From assembly GCA_036362985.1 (NCBI GenBank), contig JAYGXS010000001.1, positions 37,060,408-37,124,407 of the forward strand: DNA of 64,000 nucleotides, in the 5' to 3' direction. Below are positions 33,181 to 44,909 of this stretch, piece after piece; positions within the stretch are counted from its first letter, which is position 1, and each line of letters begins with the position of its first letter. Made by a program: the position numbers and the translations under genes. The stretch is from Ligula intestinalis. Lineage: Eukaryota; Platyhelminthes; Cestoda; Diphyllobothriidea; Diphyllobothriidae. The notes beneath the pieces are model-generated. The model had not been told where the DNA came from, ran no database searches, and saw only the letters and a program-made list of their open reading frames with translations.

Positions 33181-33189
33181 GCCTGCGTT

Positions 33190-35560
33190 CAGTCACGCAA
33201 AATGCTTTTGAAAGAAACATGAAAATGCTGAAATGGTATCTTAACCATAAAAGTTATCGTTAGCTTCGGCTTTAAATTTTTTAGATACAGCCAGGAGAAT
33301 AAAAGTAAATGGAAATTAGAGTTTGAATTTATAGAATATTTCGCAGTGATTACAGCAGTTTTGCAGAAAACTACACAAAAAAATAAGCACTTGGAACTAT
33401 TTATCTCATCGCATTGTGGAAAGTTAGGATTGCCTTCACACGTTGAGCTCAACATGAGCGTTCAATCAATGGAATATTCTGTTGCATAATTTTGACATCA
33501 GAGTTAATTTTCCACTGACTGTAACAACAGAAGTCAGTAATACATAAACGGTCTTATTAGTTAGATTGCAGGATACCTGTCGTTAGCTTCTCGTATAAAT
33601 TTCCAAAACTATAAAAAGTCCAGACCAACAAGATTTGCCTGTTAAATCCTGGTCCTCCTACTGGATTAGTTTGCGCAAGTGCACACAGTCAAGTGCATTG
33701 CAATAGTCTGTGAACTAATCGCTACCGTACATGAGAAATTAAAAACTGATCTCCACTGTCACTTCCACTTTGGCTTCAGTACCCTCGGGGGAATTAGGGA
33801 CACCAGTTTTCCCTTCTCATCGAGGTGAAATGTAATCAGACCCACTTCAAAATATTGCCAAAAATATAATTATCAGTTTTGTAAAAGTACCAAATCACAA
33901 GGGAAATTAAAGCAAGAGGAATGTCTTTCGAATAATTCATATTTCTGTCTGTTTTTCCACTAGCACCATACAGGTAATCTGCATCGATATTACGACTATT
34001 TAAAAAAGGGAGGATTTTTGTTTAAAAGTTTGCGAACTTTGTTTTACTTGCTGTCCTCAAAAACTTCAATTAGCATTAGTTACGTATCTTTTGTGTAATA
34101 GTTGCTACGGCTTTCTAAATTTCTTGACTCAACCTATATTTATGAGAATTTTGGCATTACTTTATCGATTATCAGTAAGTCAAAAGTGCAGTCTGTTTCA
34201 TTTTACATAATCCAAAAAAAGGATGTTCGTTGAAACAGTTTTGTGTTTGATTTCTCCATAAGTACTCTGTCAAAAACGCTTAAGGTAGAAACCGTCAAGG
34301 CTCAGTAAGTGCAAACCTCCCAAAACCTGTTCTCACAAGTAAAAAAGGGACACGTCGTATTATGTCATGCCAGCTGTATACACATTTGACTAGAAACTTT
34401 ATGAGACTTGGTTGACTGGTGGTTAGAATTGGCTGACCATTTTCTTGCCCTAAACTCAATAGTAACAGAAGAAAAATAACCAGTTTTAAAGAACAGGTTT
34501 CATTTCCCAACGTGGCCTTAAACTATGTTTTGGACAAGTTAAGCAATTAATTAACGTGGCTGCACAAAAAATTGGATCTTTATTATTGACTCGTCATGTA
34601 AGAGCTATTATTAATCCAGAAGGAGTTGTCCAACTAAGTCCTTGTTTTTATTTGTTTCGCATGGTTTATGAATTATGGTGGACAGAATAGCTTCTATTTT
34701 TATGGTTAATGTGCTGATCCATTAAAAACGCAGTCTTAATAGGCAAAAAGTGGAGGCAATTTAACCTTTTTGTTAGTTACTATTGAGCTTATAGCATTCA
34801 ACACATTCAGAGCTGTTCCACAAAGAGTGCACGTGGGACAGTTTCTAGTAAATATCCATTTTTTACAGCAGTTCACATTAACATGTCAACAGTGCTTCAT
34901 ACAATAGCCAACATTTTAACATTCTCTGTAAAGTGTCTTAGCAGGAATAAGAGGGTTATAGGGACAGCTTAAGGGCCAAATAAACCGTTGACGCATTTCA
35001 GATGTCATTTTATCTGACAGGAACAGCATTTATGCATTGTCATCTCGCGCATTAAAGTGGCAACACATACAAAATAGTGAAACTTTTATAAACCTTGCTC
35101 AATCATCATACATTTGCAATTAGCTGAAACTTAATTTGACATGAAAGGCCCGTATTGAACTGAGTTGGGTCCACAGTGCAAAGCGTGAGTTGAATGAACC
35201 TATGAGTATTAAAAGCGTGAAATTTTAAGACCAGTAATAGCGTATCTCTGCGATACTGTTTTGTTTTTGCTAAAAATGAAAAACATTCTAAGAGGCATTT
35301 AAAAATGAGAGCACAATTATGGCAGCGTTCGAGCTATACCTGTCCATGTTGAAAAAAACTCGAATTAACTAAGAATATCTGTTTGTTTATTTTGCCAGTT
35401 AAAATGTTGCGTTTTTGTTAATACTTCCTCCCAACTTGTCTACTGTGTTCTATTCATAGAAGATGTGTTAAGAATATCCCAGATTGTTTGACTGATTGAT
35501 CCATCACAGTTAAGATTCTGGACATAAATACATTATCTTACTTCCGGGTATTTTCATGAA
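33190..35560. other. Spacer
   Basis: AT-rich with only short unrecognised frames (33189-33455 minus, 34295-34510 minus). No repeats linked to other positions in the window were seen. Confidence 0.4.
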
Positions 35561-35579
35561 GCTCTTTGTGTTGGTAGAT

Positions 35580-36100
35580 GTGCTAGATGTGCTAGACCAA
35601 CAGGGGTCGAGGTCAGGACACGGCAGACGTTATTCGAGTGGCAATCCCATTACAAATGCCGAACCGGGAAGGGGGCGTTGGTGGTAGGCGTAGGTGCTGG
35701 CCCAGACCCCAACAACCCGTGGCATTTATAGCACTTGTGGGATCTGGGTCAAGCTTTGTGGATCCGACCGCCCTCGCCCAACCCCGTTTCTGGTCTTTTT
35801 GACGTTGTGCTGAAACCGCGATCGAGGGGTGAGGGAAGAGAGAGCGCAGTAGATGAAACACAAGTGTACTATAAATTAAAAATACTCTACGCGCAAGTCA
35901 CTATCCTCACACCAGCATCATGTGGAGCATACGTGGACATAGTCGGAATCTGCGGTCGAGCTACTGATTGTATCACAGATACTGTATTCGTAAAAAGTTG
36001 CTCTCATCTTAAAGAAACCGAAATTTTGTGTGCTTATTCTCCAACTATAAACTCAAGTGCACATTTGGACTATCGATATAATCCGAATAAATAGTTATAT
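35580..36100 (+). other. GC-rich patch running into an unrecognised 119-codon frame
   Basis: 35600-35830 is GC-rich with a short direct repeat (GTGCTAGA twice at 35579-35597). The plus frame 35735-36094 spans the composition change. Its second half is cysteine-containing but shows no family motif, and there is no splice or promoter evidence. Not called as a gene. Confidence 0.25.
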
Positions 36101-36379
36101 TTATAATGAAAACAAACTATGACAACGATTAAATCGTTACTGGCATGCCGCGAGACGAATGCAATTGCTAACGACTGCCATTCGTATCGAGTGAACTACT
36201 TCTAAACTATGGCATCCGTAATTGCCAGAACCAGGACTGAGTCGGTACTTCTTCTTCTCATCGTGCACGTTTGCCCATTTTGGTCCGAAGAGTGCTCCTA
36301 GAAACGCTACAAACTAAAACAGGCCGAGTCAGTTGGTGAAAAATGAAAAAAGAAGTAGTTTCCAATACAAGTGAACCTG

Positions 36380-36485
36380 CAAGTCTCAGGAGGTAATAGA
36401 GAAAAGGACGACTCGATCGCTGTGATGATTCGCCTGACGTTTCGACATCCGTCACGGATTCATCATCGGAGACATCAGCAGAAAA
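36380..36485 (-). repeat. R1 terminal repeat
   Basis: Minus strand: CCGATGATGAATCCGTGACGG, ATGTCGAAACGTCAGGCGAA, CACAGCGATCGAG. The hammerhead first strand is CCGATGA, one base off the CTGANGA consensus; GAAA is intact. It lies about 200 bp left of the palindrome at 36690-36920. Confidence 0.6.
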
Positions 36486-36689
36486 ATCTGAAATCTAAAA
36501 TCTTCCGGCTACTAGCTGCCTTTAACTGTGAATTTAAGATATAAAATCCAGTTTTCAGGGACTCATTAGGATCAAGAAACTCGTACAACCAGACGGCATG
36601 CTCTGCCTGATGAGACCGATCAGTATACTGAACGCATTTACAACAGGCACGAGTATTTTGGTTATGGCTGTTAAACCTCTCAGCTCTAC

Positions 36690-36920
36690 GAACTAATTCC
36701 TGAGAAGAAGATAACTCGATCACTGGGACAATACTTTGTTCGTCTGACGTTTTGACATTAGAGACAGAAAACAGTAGCAGAAACGGGTTCTGCTACTGTT
36801 TTCTGCTGATGTCTCCGATGATGAATCCACGACGGATGTCGAAACGCCAGGCAAATCTTCACAGCGATCGAGTCGTCTTCTTCCCTATTACTTCCTGAGT
36901 TTCACATGTTCGCTTGTTTT
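36690..36920. repeat. Head-to-head R1 repeats forming a palindrome
   Basis: A minus-strand R1 (36690-36782) abuts a plus-strand R1 (36788-36920). The centre is a perfect 18-bp inverted pair (36765-36782 and 36788-36805) around a 5-base loop ACGGG. The right arm keeps CCGATGATGAATCC, a GGATGTCGAAAC segment and GCGATCGAGTCGTCTTCTTC. The left arm has lost its first hammerhead strand. It may be the collapsed arms of a PLE that lost its interior. Confidence 0.75.
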
Positions 36921-37259
36921 GGGAATTAATTCCGTTTTTCGCCAACTGACGTGGCCTGTTTTAGCTTGTAGCGTCTTTTAGGAGCACTCTTCGGTGTTTA
37001 TCGAAGGCTTAGATTTTATTTCAGTCAGCATACTAATTTGGGAATGCACTCGAGGAAAACAGGTCAGCCAATAGAGTCAATGATTTAACAGTATTTTTAT
37101 ACAAGCGAATGTGCGAACTTGATGAAGTAGATGAAAGAGACAGTGATTGTCAATACAAGCCAAAATATGACTTGCAGGACGTAATAGCGATTCCAGCAAT
37201 CACACCTGTTGCTTCTCAAACAGTGATGTATATTAAAATTAAATATGGGAGGACGGATA

Positions 37260-37720
37260 GCAGGAGGGCTCTGAAAGTGGACCGACCATTGGCCACATTA
37301 AAAGCGAATTTTGTGTACGGCGCTTCTGTGCGCACAAGGTTAGCTCGCGTAACCTGATGGCAGCCCCCTTTTGCTGTTGCGAACAGACGGTGGCTTATAG
37401 GCTTAGGTTAGTTCGGTGAGACCACATAAATCACAAGAAAATCGTCGGGTGCCTCCACACGATGTCCCGAACAAGCCTGTGCAAGAATGGCGCTATTACT
37501 ACTTTTCGCAGCCATACTAGCAAGTTTTCTCGGATCTGTTTAGATAGCTGCCGACTCGTGTAACCAATATGCCATTCTCCACGGGAGCAAGCGGATGAGA
37601 AAATGTGTACTGAGGTGGTCTGAGATGGCAACCTATTCTTGTCTTCGTTAAAAACGTAGTTGGCCAGGCATAATAAAGCCATTGCTCACTAGGCCAAAAG
37701 ATCCACTGCCACAACAGGAA
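37260..37720 (-). mobile_element. Penelope-like element, 3' remnant (PLE-8)
   Basis: Minus-strand blocks: NRLPSQTTSVHIFSSACSRG near 37635-37580; GIGYTSRQLSKQIRE-like near 37565-37530 (YIG reduced to HIGY); SAILAQ...SGHRVEAPDDFLVIYVVSP near 37496-37425; then AAIRLRELTLCAQKR near 37364-37320. Several frameshifts separate these blocks. The overlapping plus-strand frame 37109-37357 shares this DNA and is not supported as a gene. Confidence 0.7.
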
Positions 37721-37724
37721 TCAT

Positions 37725-38240
37725 ATGGGTCCGTTTACCAGGTCTTTTGCAGGTGCTGGCAAAACAAAATGTCGAGCAGGCAGCAGTTGTGCGAAAGGAA
37801 CGACACCGGCTCCGTGGTCGCGGATGACTCAAAGGGACCCAGCCACATCCGCAAGTTTGATGAAGCCGAGGGTCTCGCTAGAGGCAACAACCGCGTGGAC
37901 CGCAAACTATTCGGGTAATGGTTTCGAATCCATCAACAAGCACGACAACGTCCTCGCTCTATAGTTGGTGCTGTGACTGTGTCTGGTTAAAGTAAATTGC
38001 CATTTGGAGAACATATGGATGATCGCTTTTCATAGTGCCAGTGTCAACGAGTCAAACTGCCCAAAAACCCACGCGGATGACGGATTCCAGGCAGTTAGCA
38101 ACTCGACCGTCGGCAGTCATCCCACTATTTGCAATCACACGCGAGAAACGTGGGAGCGGATAGCTTTGACAGGCACGCAAGACCACAGCAACGGCCTGGG
38201 AACTACATATTGTAACCTCTGACTGGTCAGACAATTATCG
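37725..38240. other. GC-richer patch with overlapping frames
   Basis: Several 60-79-codon frames overlap on both strands. A TTCGAATCC near 37924 resembles a B box, but no A box lies at the expected distance. No call made. Confidence 0.25.
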
Positions 38241-39410
38241 CAGTACGCGCAACTCTGTGTGATGCATTTGGAGGTTGTCAATGGGGACAGGCATGCAGTG
38301 CCCTAGCACCCATACCATATAAGTACTGCGAGGCCTGCATACCATGAAAGAGGACCTAGAAAAACAGTGTTTTCTGTATGTTTAAAGAATTCCAGGTCTG
38401 AAGAATTCAATGTTACCAACAACCTTTGCGAGTGCCCGTCAATTGTGGACTCTCGCTACATAACGTGAGTAATGTATGGAAGAATATAAAATTGAATTCG
38501 TAAGGAAAAATCGACGTCAACAACAAGGTCATAGTAAATTACCACGTAGGATAAACAATAATGTAGTCAAGTTAAAACACAGTATGGGAAGAAAAAGCGT
38601 GGAAAAGACGTTTAAGGCAAAAAGGGAAAATGCATAAATCAGGGAGCTGGATGTAACCAAGGCAAAGTTAGGCTAATCACCTGCTCCAACTGTTTATATA
38701 GGTAGGATTTTAGCCACCGAATGTATGCCGCCTCCAGGTAGCGCAATTTACGAGTTTTTCATGCCCGAACAAGTACTCAGAAGAATGTTTTGGGGTCCGC
38801 AGAGTGACCCGTATCAAGCAAATGTATAGTTATAGATGCACATGAAATTCTGTCTTCTTATTTTAACAGCCATCTAGGCAGGTGGCATATAGATCTAGCT
38901 GCTAGCTGCCGTTGTTTTCGCTCCATTTACTTGCATCCGCAAGTGCATGTAATTCAGAGATGCAGTTTGAAGTGGCGTGCACTGGTAAAGCATCACTTGC
39001 GCGTGAAATTGGTAGGGGCTTCTAAGGACTGCAAAACATAAGTTTGGCAGTATTATATGTCCTTTCAATGTACAAAGTAGTCGTCGCTTGATAGTATTCA
39101 AAATTTTGTCACTGTTAAAGGACAAAGATGTAAAAACGGGCATTTTCGGAACTGACTGTTCCTCTTTTTGGCTGTACGAGAGTGCTCCGCTTGTGGCTAA
39201 ACCGTACAGGAGGGAAAAACCGCTTTTCGTTTTTTGTATACTTTGTGTCCTTCTGTGAGAATTCCATAAGTCTTTGCCGGTAACACTATTTTACTACACT
39301 ACCAGCTGCTAAGGCTGCTAGGACGTCTGCCGAGACCCCAGACAGAGCGGAACAGATGAGTTCCGTTAGCGGTCGGGCAAGTGATCATCAGCGGGTGTCA
39401 TTATCGCCCG
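38240..39410. other. Spacer
   Basis: No supported feature. The frame at 38895-39143 (minus) is unrecognised. Confidence 0.4.
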
Positions 39411-39424
39411 ATCTAACCCGGAAG

Positions 39425-39590
39425 GACAACGAGCTCGCGGCTAAATGGTTAGGGCGTTTGACCCTGACCAAAGAAGTCGCGAGTTCGAGACTCGGGTGGG
39501 ACGCCACTTGCGTCTGGGTATGACTGGCTGACGACGGCTAATAAGCCAGAAATGGCCATTCCAGTCTCTCTCTACTACTAAAAGCGCATG
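39425..39590 (+). repeat. tRNA-derived SINE, family S2
   Basis: tRNA-like head at 39431-39502 with an A-box-like TGGTTAGGGCGTT and a B-box-like GAGTTCGAGACT (39481-39492), spaced as in Pol III promoters. The body GACGGCTAATAAGCCAGAAA and GGCCATTCCAGTCTCTCTCT follows. A decayed copy is at 31255-31400. The head does not close into a full cloverleaf, so it is not a functional tRNA. Confidence 0.75.
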
Positions 39591-40149
39591 CAGCCTTCGA
39601 ACAATGAACCTTTTGCTGAAGAAAATCTTGGGCGGTTTAGAATTTATCAGCTTCCGTGTAGCTCAATCATTCGTTAATTGTTTCAGTCCGCTTGATTGAT
39701 TTGCGTGGTAAACAATATAATTTTGGGTGAGTACCACAGCCTGAACGTTTTAACAGCGATTAAAGCTCCTCTGTGCACTTAATTTTCAAGATGCCTCAAA
39801 ATGAAATTGAGGTATCATCGAACACCAAATGGCAACTGGCTATCTAGCACAAATAACAATGTTCTAATGCAGTATTTGATAAAAGAACTGGGATTGTTGT
39901 ATCTATTCATCCATTTTCCGGAAATACGATGGATGACATAGCCGAATACATCAGCAAATCAGGTTTTTAAGGAGTGAGCTGCAGGGTTACGGCAACTGGT
40001 AGGCTTCAAAGGCGTTCGCTTGTTTGGTTGGATTAAATTAGCACGATAAATATCCTTAAATATTCCTAGCATTACTGTTTTGCCCACAAAATGGTAGCGA
40101 ACACATAACACTGCACTTTTTAATTCAAATTCCTCCTTGCTCATTTGCA

Positions 40150-41400
40150 AATAAATCTCGCTCATGACTCTCTTCCCCCACCCCACCCCTCTTCCCCACA
40201 ATATCAAAGTTAGAACGGGACGAACGCGGTGCAGAGAGCATTTCCTTCCAGAGCTTGCGTGCCACCGGTCTTGGTTGGCGTCACCGGAAGCTGAAATAAG
40301 GATGCATTTCCAGGCCACGTCAGCCCCGCCCCCTACCATTCTGCTCCATGTACTGGGCAGCGGTTCCGAAGGGGTTTGTTTTTGATGCCCATAATTCCGT
40401 CATCGCAGTGGCGCCAGTCAAATCAGTTCACCATGGTAACTCACCCTGACTCCCCCCCCCATTTCTGATATCACCAAATCGGGCGAAAACCATGACCTCC
40501 TAGGGCCACGTGCCACGAACAACAGTACTGTCATGGAAGCGTCCAGTTTCCGAGGCCGCAGATGTAACGGCATGCAGACTTTGGAGCAGGAGAGAATTCA
40601 TTTCAACCCGCCCTCAGTTCCGTTAACACAACCACAGACTATCTGAGGTGGCGTTGGGTGTAGGGAGAGCGTGCCCTAGGGGGATTATGCCTGCCCAAGT
40701 GTCAAGTTCGCGTGACCGGGATTTGTGTGGAGGCGCGATAGACAGTGGGGGCATCTGATCTGGGTCCTGTGTGACAGTTGTCGGGGTAGTGTGTAGGCGA
40801 GATTTTGCCGCCACAGGAGACTGGCGGCGAAGTCAGGTCCAAGGAGAAGGGGGGAGCGGTTTGGGGGGGGGGGGGGGGGGGGAGGAATGCTGACGTCTGC
40901 GCCCTCCCCCCCCCCCACCCCTCTCTCTCTCGCTCTAAAACGTGTGCTCATGCACTCGAAATCTCCAGCTCAAGGTTCGCGCAGGCTCCTGGCCTCCCTG
41001 CCTTAGCTTTCTTCTGTGCACGCGATACTTTGCTCAGGCATGCGGGAGGCAGGGGGGCGAGTGTGAGCTGAAGGTAATGTCAAACCATTTCAGTGAGTTC
41101 ACTAAGTGTGCTGTTGCATTTTCGAGTTCGTAGGCAGCAGTTATCAAGCTCGCGCAGTATTTGATGCCCTGGACTCCCGGAGGATTCGTGCTATTGGTAT
41201 TTAGAGAGAGACATAGTGAGACTGCATTGCCAGGCGGGTTTATTGGCAGAAGGGACTCCACAGGGTTGCCAATTGACGCTGACATAACGGGATAAAACTC
41301 TACTCATTCTCCTCAAGTCTCCTTTGTCTCTTCGGGTCTGCTGGTTCCTGCTTCTGTGTTGCCCGTGAAATGCCAAGTCAGTCACACCCGAGTGAATGAA
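40150..41400. other. GC-rich region with homopolymer tracts
   Basis: About 1.2 kb of clearly higher GC than its flanks, containing C-runs near 40455 and the long G-run at 40863. Overlapping frames up to 126 codons exist on both strands, but composition alone explains them. Could be a CpG-type promoter region or a GC-rich unknown element. Confidence 0.35.
40863..40916. repeat. G20 tract followed by C11 tract
   Basis: Twenty consecutive Gs (40863-40882), then 23 bases, then eleven consecutive Cs (40906-40916), then a short CT repeat. It could form a hairpin or G-quadruplex, and its exact length may be a sequencing artefact. Confidence 0.8.
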
Positions 41401-42299
41401 GGCGGCATGATCTGAGCGTTTTTACACCTGACTGACGATTACTTTAGCCCTAACGCTCTAAGGTTGTGGTCTCGGTAAAGGTCATGCTGTTATCCAAAAA
41501 GGCATGCCAAGCGTAGTTAAAATGATGCAGGTAAAGTTTGTTCCAGAAATTTGGCAGTTGTTATCTACTTTTCTCTCGCTGCCCTCAATATCATACGAAG
41601 AAACTACAGGAGTAATTTGATTCTATCACTCGATATCCGGTGCCAGACGAGCTGCAATGCGTCGGCGATCAACAGGCAATTTTCAGCCAAAAACTAACTA
41701 TGTCTATTCAATCAATGCTACCCTGAAAGTTAAATAATTAACATGAAAAATGATCAGCCTTCCCTAAATCTTATTCTTAGGAAAACTCTACACGCTAAAA
41801 AACATGAAGACTCGAGGAATTTTGCATTGTTCCTAAAATGTAAATACTGGCACTCACTAGTTAGTGAGTTTCTCTTCAATTACCCAATCAATGCAGCAGC
41901 TAATGTTTGGCTGATTTCAATAATATTTTCCACAAAATTCTGAAACTGTTGAATCCACGTTATTCACATCCTGAAAGATGATGCGTTCGAAGACCTTTTA
42001 GGTCCTCACGTTTTCAGGCACATTAAGCAGAAGTGCGCCTAGATGATGAAAGACACATTCTATCCGAAGTCGGAATTCGCTTAAAAGTCTCTTGAAGGCT
42101 TAACTAATCAGAATCTCCTATTTCGGTCAAAATCCTCGTATTGTACCTCATGTGCTCATTCTGCTGCTTCTTAACTAGCTTATATTTACATTGCCTCTCA
42201 TTCCTACTAATTCTCATGCACCCTCCCAACCCCCCATGGATAATCTCGATAATGTTTTGTTTACTAGGAGCTCTACTAGCAGATTCTACCACCAAAGCT

Positions 42300-42830
42300 C
42301 CTTAATCTAGTGAAAATATTTCAGTTTTAATCACATAATATACCTTTCTATTCGCAGCTGCGCGTAGCACAGAACGAAGCCACAAGAGCCCAATTTTGGG
42401 CACTCGTAGATGGGTATAACTGGTAAACCTGCAACAGTTATCAACTATTAAATATGGATCCTCCATCCCCGCAAATGGTGGTGTCTTCCAGCGCAAATGG
42501 TGGACTTCAGAGCTGGCAGAGTGCATTTGAGACTGTTGAATGCCAGTTAGACCTTTTGAAACATTAATTAAGCTGAAAAGAGAGGTCGTGGAAAAATCGT
42601 ATTTTACTCGTGAATTTTCATGCAGAAGAAATGAAAAATGGAGATTCGGAGTGTCGCAATAGAGCATTTGTTTGGGGGGGGGTGAGGCAGGTAGATATAA
42701 GTTCAAGGCAGGGGAGATAGCACCTCACGGTTAGTTGTGGAGTGAGGAGAGGGGTGTTGAAAGTCTGATCGGGTTCACTTGTTACGGGGGCTTCAGACAT
42801 CAGAGCCATGCACAAAACCTCCTTCCCGAT
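42300..42830 (-). other. Unrecognised 134-codon frame
   Basis: Minus frame 42302-42706 is one of the longest in the window. Its predicted peptide shows no domain, signal or splice context I recognise. A G-run at about 42674-42682 lies within it. More likely chance than a gene. Confidence 0.2.
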
Positions 42831-43599
42831 GGAGATATAGGGCCACAGAATTTTTATTCCCTACCTTTCATCAAAGGAATTTCCGAAACCATCCCTGGAT
42901 AACTAAGTCGTTTTGGCATCTCCGTCGCACACACGCCCGCATCCTGCCTAGGCGCAACCATAAGTGCCCCTTCCCTTAGGACAATTAAGTAACGTTGTAT
43001 AACGCATACCGCGCGCCAGCGGTCGTCCTGTTTACTTTGACCACATAAGCGAAGACAAGTTAGCTATTTTCCGATGGGACACATTATCACTCGTATTTGC
43101 GCACTCCCTTAAGTACGACGACTGCTTCTATTGAGACGACACCGAGATGATCCTCATCGCAAATACGGGACAAGTGAGAGTATTACCCGAAGCTTGACAC
43201 TCATGTCTGACCAGCATTTATAGACACATCGATCTCGATTCACAGTAAAATGGTATACATGCACGGCTCACTGGCTCACGTCCACAATTGTCGCTTATCA
43301 ATACTCGGCCGAGTGGAAATGCACTGATGCGGAATCCCCGATATGTGAACCCTATCTGACTTTCAACAGTCTTACCTTCACCTTTCAGCGCGTGGCGTGT
43401 TAATTCTCTCCCTGCCGTTAACTCAAGTCTACCAACTAGCCTTCCCTACCAAACGCTCTAGTGCAAAAATCTTATTCCCACTTTGCAATTCTTCTGGCGA
43501 CGGGCTGGTGGTACCTGCTCGAAAAATCACGAGTACAACTTGATTTTCCGAAGACCTTTTTTTCATTTTATCCTCTCAGAATGCAAACTGCTTCAGTTA

Positions 43600-43900
43600 T
43601 GGTTGCAAAAATTCCCATCACAGAAATCCGCAGAGCAATTGGCGAATATACGTATAATTTCAATAAATTCTCATCAGGACGTTACATTTAGATGGGAGGG
43701 GGATAAAGTGTAAAGGGTGCAATTTTGGGTAAATTACATGCAACTTTACGGGCAAATTAGCTCAGGGGATAGGGGAGGGGGTTGGGGGTTGTAAAAAGAG
43801 GCTAATTAAGGGGCATTTAGGGAAAGGGAGGAGGAGAAGGGAAAGCGGAGACTCGGAAAAAATGCCGGTAACTAGGTGGCCGTTTGCCATGCTAAGCTCG
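43600..43900 (-). repeat. PLE-9 left inverted arm
   Basis: Minus-strand terminal repeat: AAATGTAACGTC, then CTGATGA (43676-43670), GAAA, TATACGTATA, TTC, GCCAATTG, and a second partial core TGATGGGAATTTT near 43615. Towards the interior it matches the reverse complement of 44195-44430 through GGGAGGGGG, GGGGATAGGGGAGG and GCCGGTAACTAGGTGGCCG. Confidence 0.75.
43640..43680 (-). ncRNA. Candidate hammerhead ribozyme in PLE-9 left arm
   Basis: Minus strand: CTGATGA, stem II GAATTTATT (G-T closing pair), GAAA, a palindromic stem III around TATACGTATA, then TTC and GCC. Stem I reads GTC against GCC, with one mismatch compared with the PLE-3 copy. Likely weakened. Confidence 0.45.
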
Positions 43901-44194
43901 GAGCTTGCAGCAGGATCTTTTACGCGCACAATACTGGCTTCCTCAACCGGATAGTGGTTGCTTCTGCTGTTGCTAGCAGGCGCTGACCCGGTGACTTAGG
44001 GTAGTTTGATAGGGCCTTGTAGATCACTCTAAATGATTCGTTGGGGTCCACCCGATGTCCGGAATCCACCATGTGCGATAGAATAGAGCTGCTGGTGGTC
44101 CTGATGGTCTTGACTTCACCTTTGCTTAGTCATTGCAGGAGGTGTTCTTTTATTCTTTTGAATAGGTGCTGACTCGTGCGACTAATACAACAGC

Positions 44195-44432
44195 CAACGG
44201 CCACCTAGCTACCGGCATTTTTTCCCGAGCCTCCTCTCTCCCATCCCCCCTCTCCCTAACTGCCACCCAATTAGCCGCTTTTACTACCCCACCCTCCTCC
44301 CCTATCCTCTGGACTAATTTGTCCGTAACTTTGCACGTAATTTGCCTACAATTTTACCACTTACACTTTACCCCCCTCCCATATAAATGTAACGGCCTGA
44401 TGAGAATTTATTGAAAGTATACGTATACTTCA
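44195..44432 (+). repeat. PLE-9 right inverted arm
   Basis: Mirror of the left arm. Ends ATATAAATGTAACGGC with the hammerhead core. Between are C-rich tracts matching the left arm's G-rich tracts. Confidence 0.75.
44392..44432 (+). ncRNA. Candidate hammerhead ribozyme in PLE-9 right arm
   Basis: CTGATGA at 44397-44403, stem II GAATTTATT, GAAA at 44413-44416, and a good stem III (GTAT-ACGT-ATAC, plus the A-T closing pair) at 44416-44429. T44430 is at the cleavage position where other copies have C, which the consensus allows. Stem I is not complementary beyond this point, so this copy is probably impaired. Confidence 0.45.
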
Positions 44433-44667
44433 CTTATCCCTCATTTGAACTTTTGTGTTACATTAGCTCTTTGCTTTCAATGCGGTAGGCGTTTTGTGAA
44501 AACTGCTTCGTATTTATTGCAGCGGAGATCAAGTCTCAACTACCCAGCTAATTTTGCAACAACGTACATTCATTTTTTTCAAATTTCAACTCCGTAAGGC
44601 AAGGTACGACATTACCAGGGAAATTTTAACAATAATCGAAACTCAAATATTGACTCGCGTTTAGCTA

Positions 44668-44850
44668 TTATCACCTTTGAACTCCTGCTCGGAATGGAGA
44701 CTGGATATGCCGTCATAAAGAGGCCAATTTTCGCCGCACATTTCTTTATGAAGCGCGTACAACTCGATCGTCCGGACACTAAATTCAGCACAGTTATCCT
44801 TGGGAAAGGAATACACACCCAGCTGCCGTTTGTAAGTTTGTTTAAATCTG
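44668..44850 (-). other. Possible isolated exon, weak
   Basis: On the minus strand, an acceptor-like T-rich run ending TGAATTGCAG near 44851 and a donor-like AAG/GTGATA near 44674 bound about 180 bp that is open in one frame (LGVYSFPKDNCAEF...). No family recognised. It could equally be chance. Confidence 0.2.
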
Positions 44851-44909
44851 CAATTCACATAAATTAAAGGCACTGGAGCTTGAAGACGACCAATAATCAC
44901 GTTTTAGTT

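Larger units (their letters stand above)
43600..44432 (-). mobile_element. Second fold-back Penelope-like element (PLE-9)
   Basis: The interior (about 44190 to 43900, minus) encodes only the PLE C-terminus: SSSILSHMVDSGHRVDPNESFRVIYKALSNYPKSPGQ, then RLLATAEATTIRLRKPVLCA, with a stop near LLQ/LSKGEVK. Inverted arms flank it, as in PLE-7. The GIY-YIG core itself is missing. No clear target duplication was found. Confidence 0.7.

Noticed and set aside
35735..36094. 119-codon gene
   Set aside because: Spans a sharp composition change and has no recognised motif or splice evidence.
37109..37357. Plus-strand 82-codon gene
   Set aside because: Its 3' half is the reverse strand of the PLE-8 C-terminal block.
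42302..42706. 134-codon protein gene
   Set aside because: No motif, no splice context, unusual residue mix, G-run inside; long by chance.
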